A stretch of DNA of 20,362 nt from a virus: positions 1 through 20,362 of the IMG/VR virus record IMGVR_UViG_3300017710_000077; one strand, written 5' to 3'. Position numbers and translations under genes: made by a program. The first letter of the stretch is position 1, and each line of letters opens with the position of its first letter. Below, one piece after another: positions 6,190 to 15,695 of the stretch. The notes below the pieces were generated by a model that was not told where the DNA came from, did not search any database, and was given only the letters and a program-made list of their open reading frames with translations.

Positions 6190-8088
6190 ATGGCTTACTC
6201 AAAAGTATCAAATAAAAATCAAGATAAAGATGTAAAATACCTAAATAAAGATTATAATTCTTTTAGGGATCAATTAATGGAATTCGCAGAAGTTTATTAT
6301 CCTAATAATTTTAATGATTTTAGTGAAGGAAATCCAGGAATGATGTTTCTCGAAATGGCTGCTTATGTAGGAGACGTATTATCTTTTTACACTGATACTC
6401 AATTAAGAGAAAGTTTTTTATTATTAGCTCAAGAAGAAGAAAATTTATATAATTTAGCTTATTCTATGGGGTATAAACCAAAAGTAACAACAGCTGCTAG
6501 CACTATGTTAGATGTATATCAATTAGTCCCATCTATTCAAAATGTAGGAGATAGTACATATCATCCTGATTACACATATGCTTTAGATATAAACACTAAT
6601 TCTTCTTTTAAAACAGCAGATGATATAAAATTTTATACAGTAGATCCTGTTAGATTTAATTATTCTTCATCTATAGACCCCACAAATACAAGTGTATATC
6701 AATATGATTCTACAGATAATCCAGAATATTTTTTATTAAAAAAATCAGTAAAAGCCATATCTGGAGAAAAAATAACAACTCAATTTACTATAGGAGCTGC
6801 CGAAAGATTTAAAACAATAACTTTATTTAATTCAGATATAATATCAATAGAATCAATAAAAGATGATGAAGGAAATATATGGACAGAAGTCCCATATTTG
6901 GCTCAAGATACTGTTTTTGAAGAAGTTGAAAATACAGGAGCAAATGATCCTAAATTACAAGGATTTAATCATCAAACTCCATATCTTTTAAAATTAAAAA
7001 AAGTACCAAAAAGATTTGTAACACGTTTTAAATCAAACGAAGAATTAGAAATACAGTTTGGCCCAGGATCAACAGATAATGCTGATCCAATAATAACTCC
7101 AGATCCTAATAATATAGGTTTAGGAATTAAAGATGGAAGAAATAAACTAGATACAGCATATGACCCTTCTAACTTTATGTATACTAAATCTTATGGAGAA
7201 GCACCAGCAAATACAACATTAACAGTAACTTATTTAGTAGGAGGAGGTTTAAAATCTAATGTATCTGCAAATACAATTACCCAAATAGAAAATATAACAA
7301 CAACTCCACAACCTAATTTATCTGCAAATATGGCTACTTTTATAAGGGGGTCAATAGCTGTAAACAACCCAGAATCAGCAAAAGGAGGAGGAGCAGGAGA
7401 TTCTGTAGAAGAGATAAGAATGAATGCAATGGCTAATTTTTCTGCTCAACAAAGAACTGTAACAAAAGATGATTATATAATTAGAACTTTATCTTTACCC
7501 CCTAGGTTAGGCACTGTATCAAAAGCATATATAACTCAAGATGATCAGATTTCTCCTATGACAAATGAACCAAATCGTATTCCAAATCCTTTAGCTTTAA
7601 ATTTATATACTTTAGGATATAATGCTGATAAAAAAATAACAACATTAAATTCAGCTACTAAACATAATTTAATGACTTATTTAGAACAATTTAGAATGTT
7701 AACAGATGCTATTAATATTAAAGATGCTTTTCCTATTAATTTTAGTATAGATTTTGAAGTAACTGCTTTTAAAAATTATAATAATCAAGAAGTATTATTA
7801 GAATGTATATCAGAATTAAAAGATTATTTTAATATAGATAAATGGCAAATAAATCAACCTATTATCATATCAGAATTAGAAAATTTATTAGCAGGAGTAA
7901 AAGGAGTACAAACAGTAGAAAAAGTAGAACTTAAAAACAAATCAGGAACATCATTGGGATATTCCCAATATAAATATGATTTTATAGGAGCTACTAAAAA
8001 AAGAGTAATTTATCCATCATTAGATCCTAGTATATTTGAGTTAAAATACCCAGATACAGATATTAAAGGACGAGTAATAACATATTAA
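6190..8088 (+). CDS. 6: Baseplate wedge protein, gp6/J-like
   Basis: A 632-residue protein close in length to T4 gp6 (660). Residues about 17-95 carry the N-terminal gp6 signature: YLNKDYNSFRDQLMEFAEVYYP, then SEGNPGMMFLEMAAYVGDVLSFYTD. Residues about 398-450 carry the baseplate-J-like segment, GAGDSVEEIRMNAMANF followed by RTVTKDDYI. The C-terminal domain (about 500-632) is beta-rich with an EVTAFKNYNNQEVL strand pair. In T4, gp6 dimers form the iris-like ring of the inner baseplate that opens on contraction. It lies 1 base after the gp25-like gene and 1 base before the next gene, TTAAAATG context, with no Shine-Dalgarno sequence. Confidence 0.92.
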   Translation: MAYSKVSNKNQDKDVKYLNKDYNSFRDQLMEFAEVYYPNNFNDFSEGNPGMMFLEMAAYVGDVLSFYTDTQLRESFLLLAQEEENLYNLAYSMGYKPKVTTAASTMLDVYQLVPSIQNVGDSTYHPDYTYALDINTNSSFKTADDIKFYTVDPVRFNYSSSIDPTNTSVYQYDSTDNPEYFLLKKSVKAISGEKITTQFTIGAAERFKTITLFNSDIISIESIKDDEGNIWTEVPYLAQDTVFEEVENTGANDPKLQGFNHQTPYLLKLKKVPKRFVTRFKSNEELEIQFGPGSTDNADPIITPDPNNIGLGIKDGRNKLDTAYDPSNFMYTKSYGEAPANTTLTVTYLVGGGLKSNVSANTITQIENITTTPQPNLSANMATFIRGSIAVNNPESAKGGGAGDSVEEIRMNAMANFSAQQRTVTKDDYIIRTLSLPPRLGTVSKAYITQDDQISPMTNEPNRIPNPLALNLYTLGYNADKKITTLNSATKHNLMTYLEQFRMLTDAINIKDAFPINFSIDFEVTAFKNYNNQEVLLECISELKDYFNIDKWQINQPIIISELENLLAGVKGVQTVEKVELKNKSGTSLGYSQYKYDFIGATKKRVIYPSLDPSIFELKYPDTDIKGRVITY

Positions 8089-8089
8089 A

Positions 8090-9358
8090 ATGGCATATTA
8101 TTTTATATTTCCCGAAGCAGACACAACATTATACAGTCATCCTGATAGATTAAATTTAAATACAGGAAAAGATGAAATATTAGAAATTGTAAAAGAAATA
8201 GGAACAACAGATAAAAAACACTATCCATCTAGAGTTCTTATTAAATTTCCAACTAAGGAAGTTACAGATGTAATTGAAAATACTATAGGATCTTCAACAT
8301 TCAATTTAAAAACTTCATGTAGTATACAATTATATTCTACTGAGCACAAAAATTTAACAAAAATATTAAATTTACAATCCTTTCCCGTATCTCAATCATG
8401 GCATGAAGGATCAGGTAGATTCTCAAATTTACCTACAGGTTCAGATGGAGCAAGTTGGGAACATAGACATGATAGTGATGATGGAAATAAATGGATAAAT
8501 TTTGAAGCAGGAGTAGGATACTCAGAAATATTTCATGAAACTTTAAATCCAAATGGAGGTTTTGTAATAGAAGCATATACATCTTATACATCATCCCTTG
8601 GAGGATTATCTTATTATCCTATGTTTTATCCAGGTACTACAGGATCTATAAGTAGCTCAGCTATATCACATGGAGGGGGAACTTGGTGGACAGGTAGTGG
8701 TTTTAGTTCTACACAACAATTTTTACAAGGAAATAGTTTAGATATAGATATAAATGTTACAGATGCATTAAAAAAACACAGTGCAAGTTTTTTTGCAAGC
8801 CAAATATATCCTGATGGTATACCTAATCATGGATTTATAATAAAACAACCAGATTCTGTTGAAGCAAACACAACAAGTAGTTTTGGTGAAATGCAATATT
8901 TTTCAGTAGATACTAAAACAATATACCCCCCAAGATTAACATTTAAATGGGATGATAGTGTACATACTAAACAATCTGTAGCTAAAAAAAGTGGAGAATG
9001 TAGTCTGTATTTATATGGAAATAAAGAAGAATATAATCAAAATGATGAAGTCAAATTTAAAATTCATGTAAGAGATAAATATCCTACAAGAACGTTTGCA
9101 ACCTCTTCAAATTATTTAAATGTAAATTATCTTACAACTTCCTCTTATTATAGTATAAGAGATGCAAAAACAGAAGAAGAAATAATACCTTTTGATAATA
9201 ATTTTACAAAAATGAGCACGGATAGTAATGGAATGTTTTTTAAAATATACATGAAAGGTCTTCAACCAGAAAGATACTATCGTATTTTATTTAAACACGA
9301 AAATGATGATGGTATTACTGTGTATGATAATGATTATTATTTTAAGGTAGTTAGATAA
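8090..9358 (+). CDS. Baseplate-associated protein with DNRLRE-like beta sandwich
   Basis: A 422-residue protein. It opens with YYFIFPEADTTLYSHPDRLNLNTGKDEILEI, the lead-in typical of DNRLRE-type domains (ordered display of parallel strands on surface proteins). The second hallmark is at residues about 96-137: SQSWHEGSGRFSNL, then GASWEHRHDSDDGNKW. Middle residues are Gly/Ser/Tyr-rich. From about residue 290 the chain shifts to an Ig-like segment (SLYLYGNKEEYNQNDEVKFKI, and ERYYRILFKHENDD). No T4 baseplate protein looks like this by eye. The position directly after gp6, where T4 has gp7, suggests an outer wedge component. A fibre-anchoring role is an alternative. The stop overlaps the next start (TAATG). 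Confidence 0.6.
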   Translation: MAYYFIFPEADTTLYSHPDRLNLNTGKDEILEIVKEIGTTDKKHYPSRVLIKFPTKEVTDVIENTIGSSTFNLKTSCSIQLYSTEHKNLTKILNLQSFPVSQSWHEGSGRFSNLPTGSDGASWEHRHDSDDGNKWINFEAGVGYSEIFHETLNPNGGFVIEAYTSYTSSLGGLSYYPMFYPGTTGSISSSAISHGGGTWWTGSGFSSTQQFLQGNSLDIDINVTDALKKHSASFFASQIYPDGIPNHGFIIKQPDSVEANTTSSFGEMQYFSVDTKTIYPPRLTFKWDDSVHTKQSVAKKSGECSLYLYGNKEEYNQNDEVKFKIHVRDKYPTRTFATSSNYLNVNYLTTSSYYSIRDAKTEEEIIPFDNNFTKMSTDSNGMFFKIYMKGLQPERYYRILFKHENDDGITVYDNDYYFKVVR

Positions 9359-10989
9359 TGTCTCAAGAAAATTTAAAATTAAATAAAACAATATACAATA
9401 ACAAAGAATTTACAGATGTTATTGATAGGGAATTTTCTAGTCTTATAAAAACACAAAATACTATTAATGTAGAAAGATTTTTTGGTCTATATAGAGAATT
9501 ATTTTATAAAATAGAAAAATATGAAAATTCTAAATCTCATTATAAACTTATATTAGAAAGTCAAGATTATCTTAATAATTATATTGATTGGAGAGATCAA
9601 ATAATAAGTGATTTAATAGATAGAATAGGAGAATTAGAAAAGATTTTAATAGATAAACAAACTATAGAAAACAGAAGTCATCCTATTTACCCAGATGGTA
9701 CTTTTTTAAGATCACCCGCAAGAAATACTAATGGTTTACCTATATGGGTTATGCAAAATGGGGTTAAAAGAGAAATAAAAAATTATAATACTTTTAAAGC
9801 TTTAAAAAGAGCAGCAGGAAATCAATATGAAGATAATGATGATGATGTTTGTAGAAAACTAGAAATATCAGAATTAGATGATATATTAGATGGACCACAT
9901 ATAAAAGAAGATAATGATATTAATTTAAAAGATGGAGAAATAACAGATTTAGATATAACACTTCAAGGAATATCTGATTATGTTGAAGCTGAATTAACCT
10001 GCTTAGAAGGATCAGATGATCCTAATAATTTAGCCCCATTTAATACAACACAATATTCATCAAGATTTAGTTCTTGTAAAATAGAATATGAATCTTTAGA
10101 TATAAATGCACCTGGAAAAAGAAAATACATAACAGAAACAATATTTCCAGGAGAAACTAAATCTATAAAATATAGAAACAATGATGTAACTCTTCAAGGT
10201 TCTTTAAATATAATAGAAGGTTTCACACAAGAAAAAATAATAAAAGACACAGGTATAGATATAGGAGCTCCTATTAAACAAGATGCTTATGGAAATTGGA
10301 AAGATGAAAATAATAACTTTGTATATAGATATTATGATCTTCCTGGTGTTCCTTATAGCTTTAAAAAATATAGAAATTCTTCTTATGGTACTAAAATGAT
10401 ACAACCTACTTCAAGAAATACAGACGCATCTTGGTGGTTACCATATAATGATCATGCATTTAATGATGCTAATGAATTACAAATACAAGAAAGATTATTT
10501 GAAGAAGTACTTAATGATCCTACTAATGTTTATTATAATACAAATGTAACATGGAATGGATGGAGTGGTCCTTTAGGAGGGTTATATGGGGAACCTATAT
10601 ATTATCTTTCAAGTCCTATAGGAGAACTAGAAGGGTATAATAATATGTTTGTAGTAAAAACAGGAACTAATCTTGAAGATTTAAATGAAACAGGAGCTGG
10701 AAATTTATTATATAATGTTCAATATTATGTTATATTAAATAAAGATTATGAACCTTATAATCAATTAAATAGAATAAAATCATCTTTAGATTATTATTTT
10801 AGTCAAATTTTGTTAAATAATGTAGGAAGTGTTGAATTTTTAAACACAAAATCATACACAGATTTAGAACAAATAGCTTTAAATTGGAATTATCCAAAAT
10901 CAATATTTTTAAATAATTGGTGGTTAACTATGAGTAATTCTACTAGAAGTAATCAAAAATTAGTATATCCTGGATTTAATAATTTATAA
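9358..10989 (+). CDS. Baseplate-region structural protein, larger member of a tandem paralogue pair
   Basis: A 543-residue protein. Residues about 6-190 are homologous by eye to residues 3-175 of the next gene. Shared features in the same order are LNK.I, a D..FS block, VE.FF..Y.ELFY.IEK, a coiled-coil RDQIISDLIDRIGELEKIL, a basic GVKREIKN block, and a DDVC..L...ELDDILDGP block. The rest (190-543) is unique, aromatic and Asn/Tyr-rich, with a WWLPYNDHAFNDANELQIQERLF segment. I know no function. A coiled-coil N-terminal domain shared by two adjacent proteins suggests that both bind the same partner or each other in the wedge or periphery. The gene overlaps both neighbours by 1 base. Confidence 0.6.
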   Translation: MSQENLKLNKTIYNNKEFTDVIDREFSSLIKTQNTINVERFFGLYRELFYKIEKYENSKSHYKLILESQDYLNNYIDWRDQIISDLIDRIGELEKILIDKQTIENRSHPIYPDGTFLRSPARNTNGLPIWVMQNGVKREIKNYNTFKALKRAAGNQYEDNDDDVCRKLEISELDDILDGPHIKEDNDINLKDGEITDLDITLQGISDYVEAELTCLEGSDDPNNLAPFNTTQYSSRFSSCKIEYESLDINAPGKRKYITETIFPGETKSIKYRNNDVTLQGSLNIIEGFTQEKIIKDTGIDIGAPIKQDAYGNWKDENNNFVYRYYDLPGVPYSFKKYRNSSYGTKMIQPTSRNTDASWWLPYNDHAFNDANELQIQERLFEEVLNDPTNVYYNTNVTWNGWSGPLGGLYGEPIYYLSSPIGELEGYNNMFVVKTGTNLEDLNETGAGNLLYNVQYYVILNKDYEPYNQLNRIKSSLDYYFSQILLNNVGSVEFLNTKSYTDLEQIALNWNYPKSIFLNNWWLTMSNSTRSNQKLVYPGFNNL

Positions 10990-11852
10990 TGAGAAAAATA
11001 AGATTAAATAAAGAAATTTTTGGAGCTAGAGAATCTCGTGATTATTTAGATGAGGAATTTTCTGAAATAAAAATTAAAAAATACACAGTAGAAGAATTTT
11101 TTGAATTTTATGATGAATTATTTTATGATATAGAAAAAGAAGGACATTTATCTCATTCTACTATAATAGCTAAAAGCACAGAGTATGTTGGTACTCCCCC
11201 TAATCCAAAAGACCAAGAAATAATAGATTTAAAAGAACAAGTAAGAGATATACAATTTGAAATAGATTCTATAGAAGAAGAACACCCCTTTTTACCTAAT
11301 AGAACAGTTATTCAAGTCAGAAATCAACCTGCTCTTAGATATTATATGCAATCAGGAAGAAGAAGACAAATAAAAAATGATGAAATATTAAAATCTATAA
11401 GACAACAAACAAGAACAGCTGATGGAATACCTAATGAAGATTATTGTGTTTTATTAGATGCAGAAGCTATATTAAGTATACTTCCAGGACCAGATGTAGA
11501 AGTAGAAGCAGATTTAACAGTAAATACAGCTTTAATTAATAGGTATAACCCAGCACTAAGTTCTAAATCAAATGGTCAATTACAAGCAGCAGATATAAGG
11601 GCAGATATAGAACAAGGAATGAGATTAGAAAAACCAGATTTAAAAAACACATCAATAGTACCTGAAATGAGTCAATATAATCCTTTAGCTAATATAGAAG
11701 AACCAGGATTACCTCCAGGAGGATTAGATTTTACTACTTTAATTAATAATACTAATTCTTTTAATGAAAATCAAGAATCTCTAGATAATTGGCAAGGTAG
11801 AAATCAAAATTACAATACAAGAACCGTTAATGACGGAACAACATTATTATAA
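10989..11852 (+). CDS. Smaller member of the tandem paralogue pair
   Basis: A 287-residue protein. Residues 3-175 parallel the N-terminal domain of the preceding gene product: IRLNKEIF, DYLDEEFSE, VEEFFEFYDELFYDIEKEG, then KDQEIIDLKEQVRDIQFEIDSI, a QSGRRRQIKN block and DYCVLLDAEAILSILPGPDVE. The remaining residues (about 180-287) are Asn/Gln/Pro-rich and probably disordered, ending NYNTRTVNDGTTLL. It lacks the 350-residue C-terminal part of its paralogue, so it may be a duplicate reduced to the shared domain. The start and stop are both 1-base TAATG overlaps, which implies translational coupling in a late operon. The function is not known. Confidence 0.6.
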   Translation: MRKIRLNKEIFGARESRDYLDEEFSEIKIKKYTVEEFFEFYDELFYDIEKEGHLSHSTIIAKSTEYVGTPPNPKDQEIIDLKEQVRDIQFEIDSIEEEHPFLPNRTVIQVRNQPALRYYMQSGRRRQIKNDEILKSIRQQTRTADGIPNEDYCVLLDAEAILSILPGPDVEVEADLTVNTALINRYNPALSSKSNGQLQAADIRADIEQGMRLEKPDLKNTSIVPEMSQYNPLANIEEPGLPPGGLDFTTLINNTNSFNENQESLDNWQGRNQNYNTRTVNDGTTLL

Positions 11853-14800
11853 TGGCAGATAAAGTAATAAAAATAGAAAGTGATATTTTATTTAGTCCTA
11901 AACAAGGATCAATATCATCCCAAAATATAACTAAAACATTTGGTAGAAATGAAGACCATGTAGATGTCCATATATATGATCTTAAAAACAATTTACTCCA
12001 ATCTATAATAAATTGTACTGATTATTCATTTACAAATCAAAATACTCCTCCTTCTTCTACTTTAAATCCTACAAATGTAGAACCTGAAATAATAGAAGGA
12101 CTACCAGGAGCAGGTGAAAAAGATTATGATAGTCCAGGTCCTAATATGGCTAAAGACGGGTATTGGGTAAATACAGGACAAGAAAAAATATGGGTATCTA
12201 ATATACCTTTAAGTTCAGACAAAAATATAGGAACAACAGATGAAATGAGTATAGATCCTGAATCTATATTAAAAAAATCAGGATATACAACAGGTAAATA
12301 TATAGTTAAAATTAGTTTAAAAAGAAAAAAAATTTTTAACACTGAAGGATTTCCTTTTTCTATTAAAGAAATATCATCTAATCGTAAAGAAATAAGAACA
12401 GTAACTCCAAAAATACCAAATAATACTCTTAATGCAGCTGTTGGAAGTTTTATTTCAGAAATAGAAAGTTCAGTTTATTTTAAAGATTTTCATTTATCTT
12501 TTGGGCAAGATATTAATATTTTAGGAATAAATATTTTATTAAATAAAAATGCTTCTAAATATGAAGTTTTATTTAAATTATTAAACCCCTTACCTAATTT
12601 TATAACAAATCAAAGTAATTTTACTATATGTGAATATATAATAGATCCAGTAAAATATACAATAGATTTAGGATATCCAGCTACTGAAGATAATACTATA
12701 CCTTTAAGAGGTCCAAACACAAAAATAGATATAAGATTACATAATAGTATTCCATCAAAATTAAAAAACTATAACCAGATATTAGAATATGGAGTATCTT
12801 CTTCATATTATAATTTAATAAATAAATTAGAAAATCATGAAATACCCGAAGTAGATTATGATTTTATTCCTCCTGTATCTGAAAGCAAATATGAATTTTC
12901 TTATCATTTTGAAAATTTTGTACATTTTGGTAGTGCATTTGATCGTTTAAAAAACTTTGAACATAAAGTAGGATTATTAGAAACATATTCATCCCAATCA
13001 GGTAATTTAAATAAAGTACCTTTAAGCACATCTTCTTCTATTCGTATTAAAAATAATAAATCAGAAATAGAAAATAAAAAAAGTAAAATACTAAAGGGAT
13101 TTGATGGTTATGAACAATTTTTATATTATAATTCAGGATCTTTTGCTTCTTGGCCAAAATCAAACGATAAAAAACCTTATACATTACATTCAGTAACTTC
13201 TTCTGTAGTTAAAAATTGGTTAGGACATGAAATAGATACTTTTGGAGATTATGGAGGTCAATTATTATCTGCTTCTTTATTTGATACTCAAAATACTTAT
13301 TCTTTAAAAAGATTAGTACCTAACCATATTATAACCAATAAAGATAATGATTTTTATTTGAAGTTTGTTAATATGGTAGGACAGCATTTTGATAAAATAT
13401 GGCTTCATATAAAACATTTATCAAAAATAAATGATACTCACCATGTAAGAGGTATATCAAAAGATTTAGTTTATTTTACTTTAAAAAGTTTAGGTTTAGA
13501 AACATTTGATCAATTTGAAAACGCTAACTTAATAGAATATATTTTAGGAGAAGGAACCCAAGATAATAGAGTTGGAGAATTAATAATAGGAAGTTATATA
13601 GTAGATGGAACTACAAATCAATTTTATAATACACCTGAAGGAATAAAACATTATGTTACTGCTTCAAATGAAGGTTCACTTCCAAAAGGAGAAATTACTA
13701 GAGAAATTTGGAAAAGAATTTATCATAATGCACCTTATCTTTTAAAAACTAAAGGAACAGAAAGAGGATTAAGAGCATTAATGAGTTGTTATGGTGTTCC
13801 TGCTTCAATGTTAAATGTTAAAGAATATGGAGGACCAACAAAAGACAAATCAACATATAAAACTTTTACATATGATAAATCTTCATTTGCATTAAAAGGA
13901 GACTCAGGAACAGATGGATATTTTATAAAATCCCCATGGAGTTCATCCTTAACAGAAGATTTAAATGCATCAGCTAAAACAGTTGAATTTAGAATAAAAC
14001 CAAAAAGATCAGATGACTCTTACCATTTATTTAGTTTATCAGGTAGTGATGCAACAGCTGACCAACATTTAATATTAAATCCTTATACAGGAAATGATAT
14101 ATCATCTTCGGGAGATTCAACCCAATATGGAAAATTAGATTTATATATAAATGGAGCTGTAACAGCATCTACTAATAATTTTCCTATTTACAATGGTGAT
14201 TTTTGGAATATTCATATTGGAACAAATGGAACTTCAGGGTCAGGAGGAAGTGTACAATTTGGAGCCTATCAATCAAACTGGTTAAAAAACACATCTTATT
14301 ATACAGCTGAAATACCATTTTTTGATGAAAGAGATAGTGGACCATCTCCAAATCATCTTTGTGGAGAATATACAAGATCAGTTACATGGGGAGATCCTTA
14401 TTCTAGTAGTGCTGGTGGTTTATATAATAAAGGAGGAGCAGCTTATGTTTATATTGGAGGAATAAAAGCAAATAAAAATTCAGAATATGATTTAATAGAT
14501 AGTTTACGCTATTCAGGTTCTATTCAAGAAGTAAGATATCATTTTGGAGAATTACTTACACACGATACTCTTGTAAAACACTCACTTGGACCCTTTATAT
14601 ATGGTGGTAATGAAGTTTCTTCTTCTTATGAAACAATTGTAGCTAGATTTCCTTTAGGAAGTAATTTACATAAAGATAGTTCAAGTTTTCATCCTAATAT
14701 AAGTAAAAGATATATATCAACTCCTTCTAGTAGTATGACTACTCAATTATGGGAAGAAATAGATGAAATACACCACTTACCTACACCAGACACAGGAATA

Positions 14801-15685
14801 GCAACAACAAGTGAAAAAGTAAGAATAGACACAGGGATAATAGAAGACGATATATTATCTCATGAAGTAAGATCTGAAACTTCTACATTAGATAGACAAC
14901 CACAAGATTTTGAAGATTTAGGAGTATTTTTCTCACCACAAACAGAATTAAATGAAGATATAATTTATACCTTAGGTTCATTTAGATTAGATGACTATAT
15001 AGGTAATCCTTTACCTTCAGCACAAACATCTTCTATTTATAATGAATTAAAAGAATTAAAAGAATATTATTTTAAAAAAGTAACAAATAAATTTAATTTT
15101 TGGGATTATTTAAAAATGATCCAATACACTGATCACACATTATTTAAAATAATAGAACAATGGGTTCCATTTAAAACAAATTTAAAAACAGGTCTTTTAA
15201 TAGAACCACATTATTTAGATAGAAGTAAAGTAAAAAGAATATTACCAGTATATGATACAGGTCAAACAGCTGTTTCTGGATCTTATAATACTTTTGATTT
15301 AGAATTTACAACAACTTCTGGATCATCAGATAAATTTTATGGTTCAAAATTATTTCAAATAAAATCTGATATAGGAGGAGGAAGTGCTGTAACTATAATG
15401 AATTTTAAAAGAACCTTAGATGGCTTTTCAACAGGAAGTAAAGCAGTACAAGACAATAAAGGATATAGATTAGAACAAGGAACTAATACTACTTTAAATA
15501 TAAATGAATTATATGATTTTGATGAAGAAGTAGCACAAGCACCTATAAAACCCTTTTCGGGTTCTAAACCTGAAGGGTATAAAAAATATACTTCAAATAC
15601 TTTAATGGGAAATATTCAAAAAGGAAGAGTTTCTACTAGGTATTACCATAGTTTAGCAATTGGAAACCAAAATGATCTTCTATAA
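11852..15685 (+). CDS. Very large modular structural protein with LamG-like domain
   Basis: A 1277-residue protein. An N-terminal beta-rich part opens with IKIESDILFSPKQGS and EDHVDVHIYDLKNN. The middle has LLKTKGTERGLRALMSCYGVP (residues about 629-650), a block I recognise from large structural proteins of environmental and Bacteroidota phages. Residues about 670-900 look like a LamG/concanavalin-type jelly roll (SAKTVEFRIKPKRSDDSYHLFS, then YGKLDLYING, then DFWNIHIGTNG). Residues about 1065-1130 include DHTLFKIIEQWVP followed by KTGLLIEPHYLDRSK, a second conserved block. It is likely a baseplate-periphery or fibre-attachment protein, with the LamG fold perhaps binding a host glycan. Size and position suggest an analogue of T4 gp7/gp10, not a demonstrated homologue. 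It is downstream of the paralogue pair and overlaps it by 1 base. Confidence 0.7.
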   Translation: MADKVIKIESDILFSPKQGSISSQNITKTFGRNEDHVDVHIYDLKNNLLQSIINCTDYSFTNQNTPPSSTLNPTNVEPEIIEGLPGAGEKDYDSPGPNMAKDGYWVNTGQEKIWVSNIPLSSDKNIGTTDEMSIDPESILKKSGYTTGKYIVKISLKRKKIFNTEGFPFSIKEISSNRKEIRTVTPKIPNNTLNAAVGSFISEIESSVYFKDFHLSFGQDINILGINILLNKNASKYEVLFKLLNPLPNFITNQSNFTICEYIIDPVKYTIDLGYPATEDNTIPLRGPNTKIDIRLHNSIPSKLKNYNQILEYGVSSSYYNLINKLENHEIPEVDYDFIPPVSESKYEFSYHFENFVHFGSAFDRLKNFEHKVGLLETYSSQSGNLNKVPLSTSSSIRIKNNKSEIENKKSKILKGFDGYEQFLYYNSGSFASWPKSNDKKPYTLHSVTSSVVKNWLGHEIDTFGDYGGQLLSASLFDTQNTYSLKRLVPNHIITNKDNDFYLKFVNMVGQHFDKIWLHIKHLSKINDTHHVRGISKDLVYFTLKSLGLETFDQFENANLIEYILGEGTQDNRVGELIIGSYIVDGTTNQFYNTPEGIKHYVTASNEGSLPKGEITREIWKRIYHNAPYLLKTKGTERGLRALMSCYGVPASMLNVKEYGGPTKDKSTYKTFTYDKSSFALKGDSGTDGYFIKSPWSSSLTEDLNASAKTVEFRIKPKRSDDSYHLFSLSGSDATADQHLILNPYTGNDISSSGDSTQYGKLDLYINGAVTASTNNFPIYNGDFWNIHIGTNGTSGSGGSVQFGAYQSNWLKNTSYYTAEIPFFDERDSGPSPNHLCGEYTRSVTWGDPYSSSAGGLYNKGGAAYVYIGGIKANKNSEYDLIDSLRYSGSIQEVRYHFGELLTHDTLVKHSLGPFIYGGNEVSSSYETIVARFPLGSNLHKDSSSFHPNISKRYISTPSSSMTTQLWEEIDEIHHLPTPDTGIATTSEKVRIDTGIIEDDILSHEVRSETSTLDRQPQDFEDLGVFFSPQTELNEDIIYTLGSFRLDDYIGNPLPSAQTSSIYNELKELKEYYFKKVTNKFNFWDYLKMIQYTDHTLFKIIEQWVPFKTNLKTGLLIEPHYLDRSKVKRILPVYDTGQTAVSGSYNTFDLEFTTTSGSSDKFYGSKLFQIKSDIGGGSAVTIMNFKRTLDGFSTGSKAVQDNKGYRLEQGTNTTLNINELYDFDEEVAQAPIKPFSGSKPEGYKKYTSNTLMGNIQKGRVSTRYYHSLAIGNQNDLL

Positions 15686-15695
15686 AAAATAAGTT

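Noticed and set aside
9978-10404. Minus-strand open frames inside the larger paralogue
   Set aside because: They sit antisense to a long, motif-bearing + frame, have no start context, and are hydrophobic by composition.
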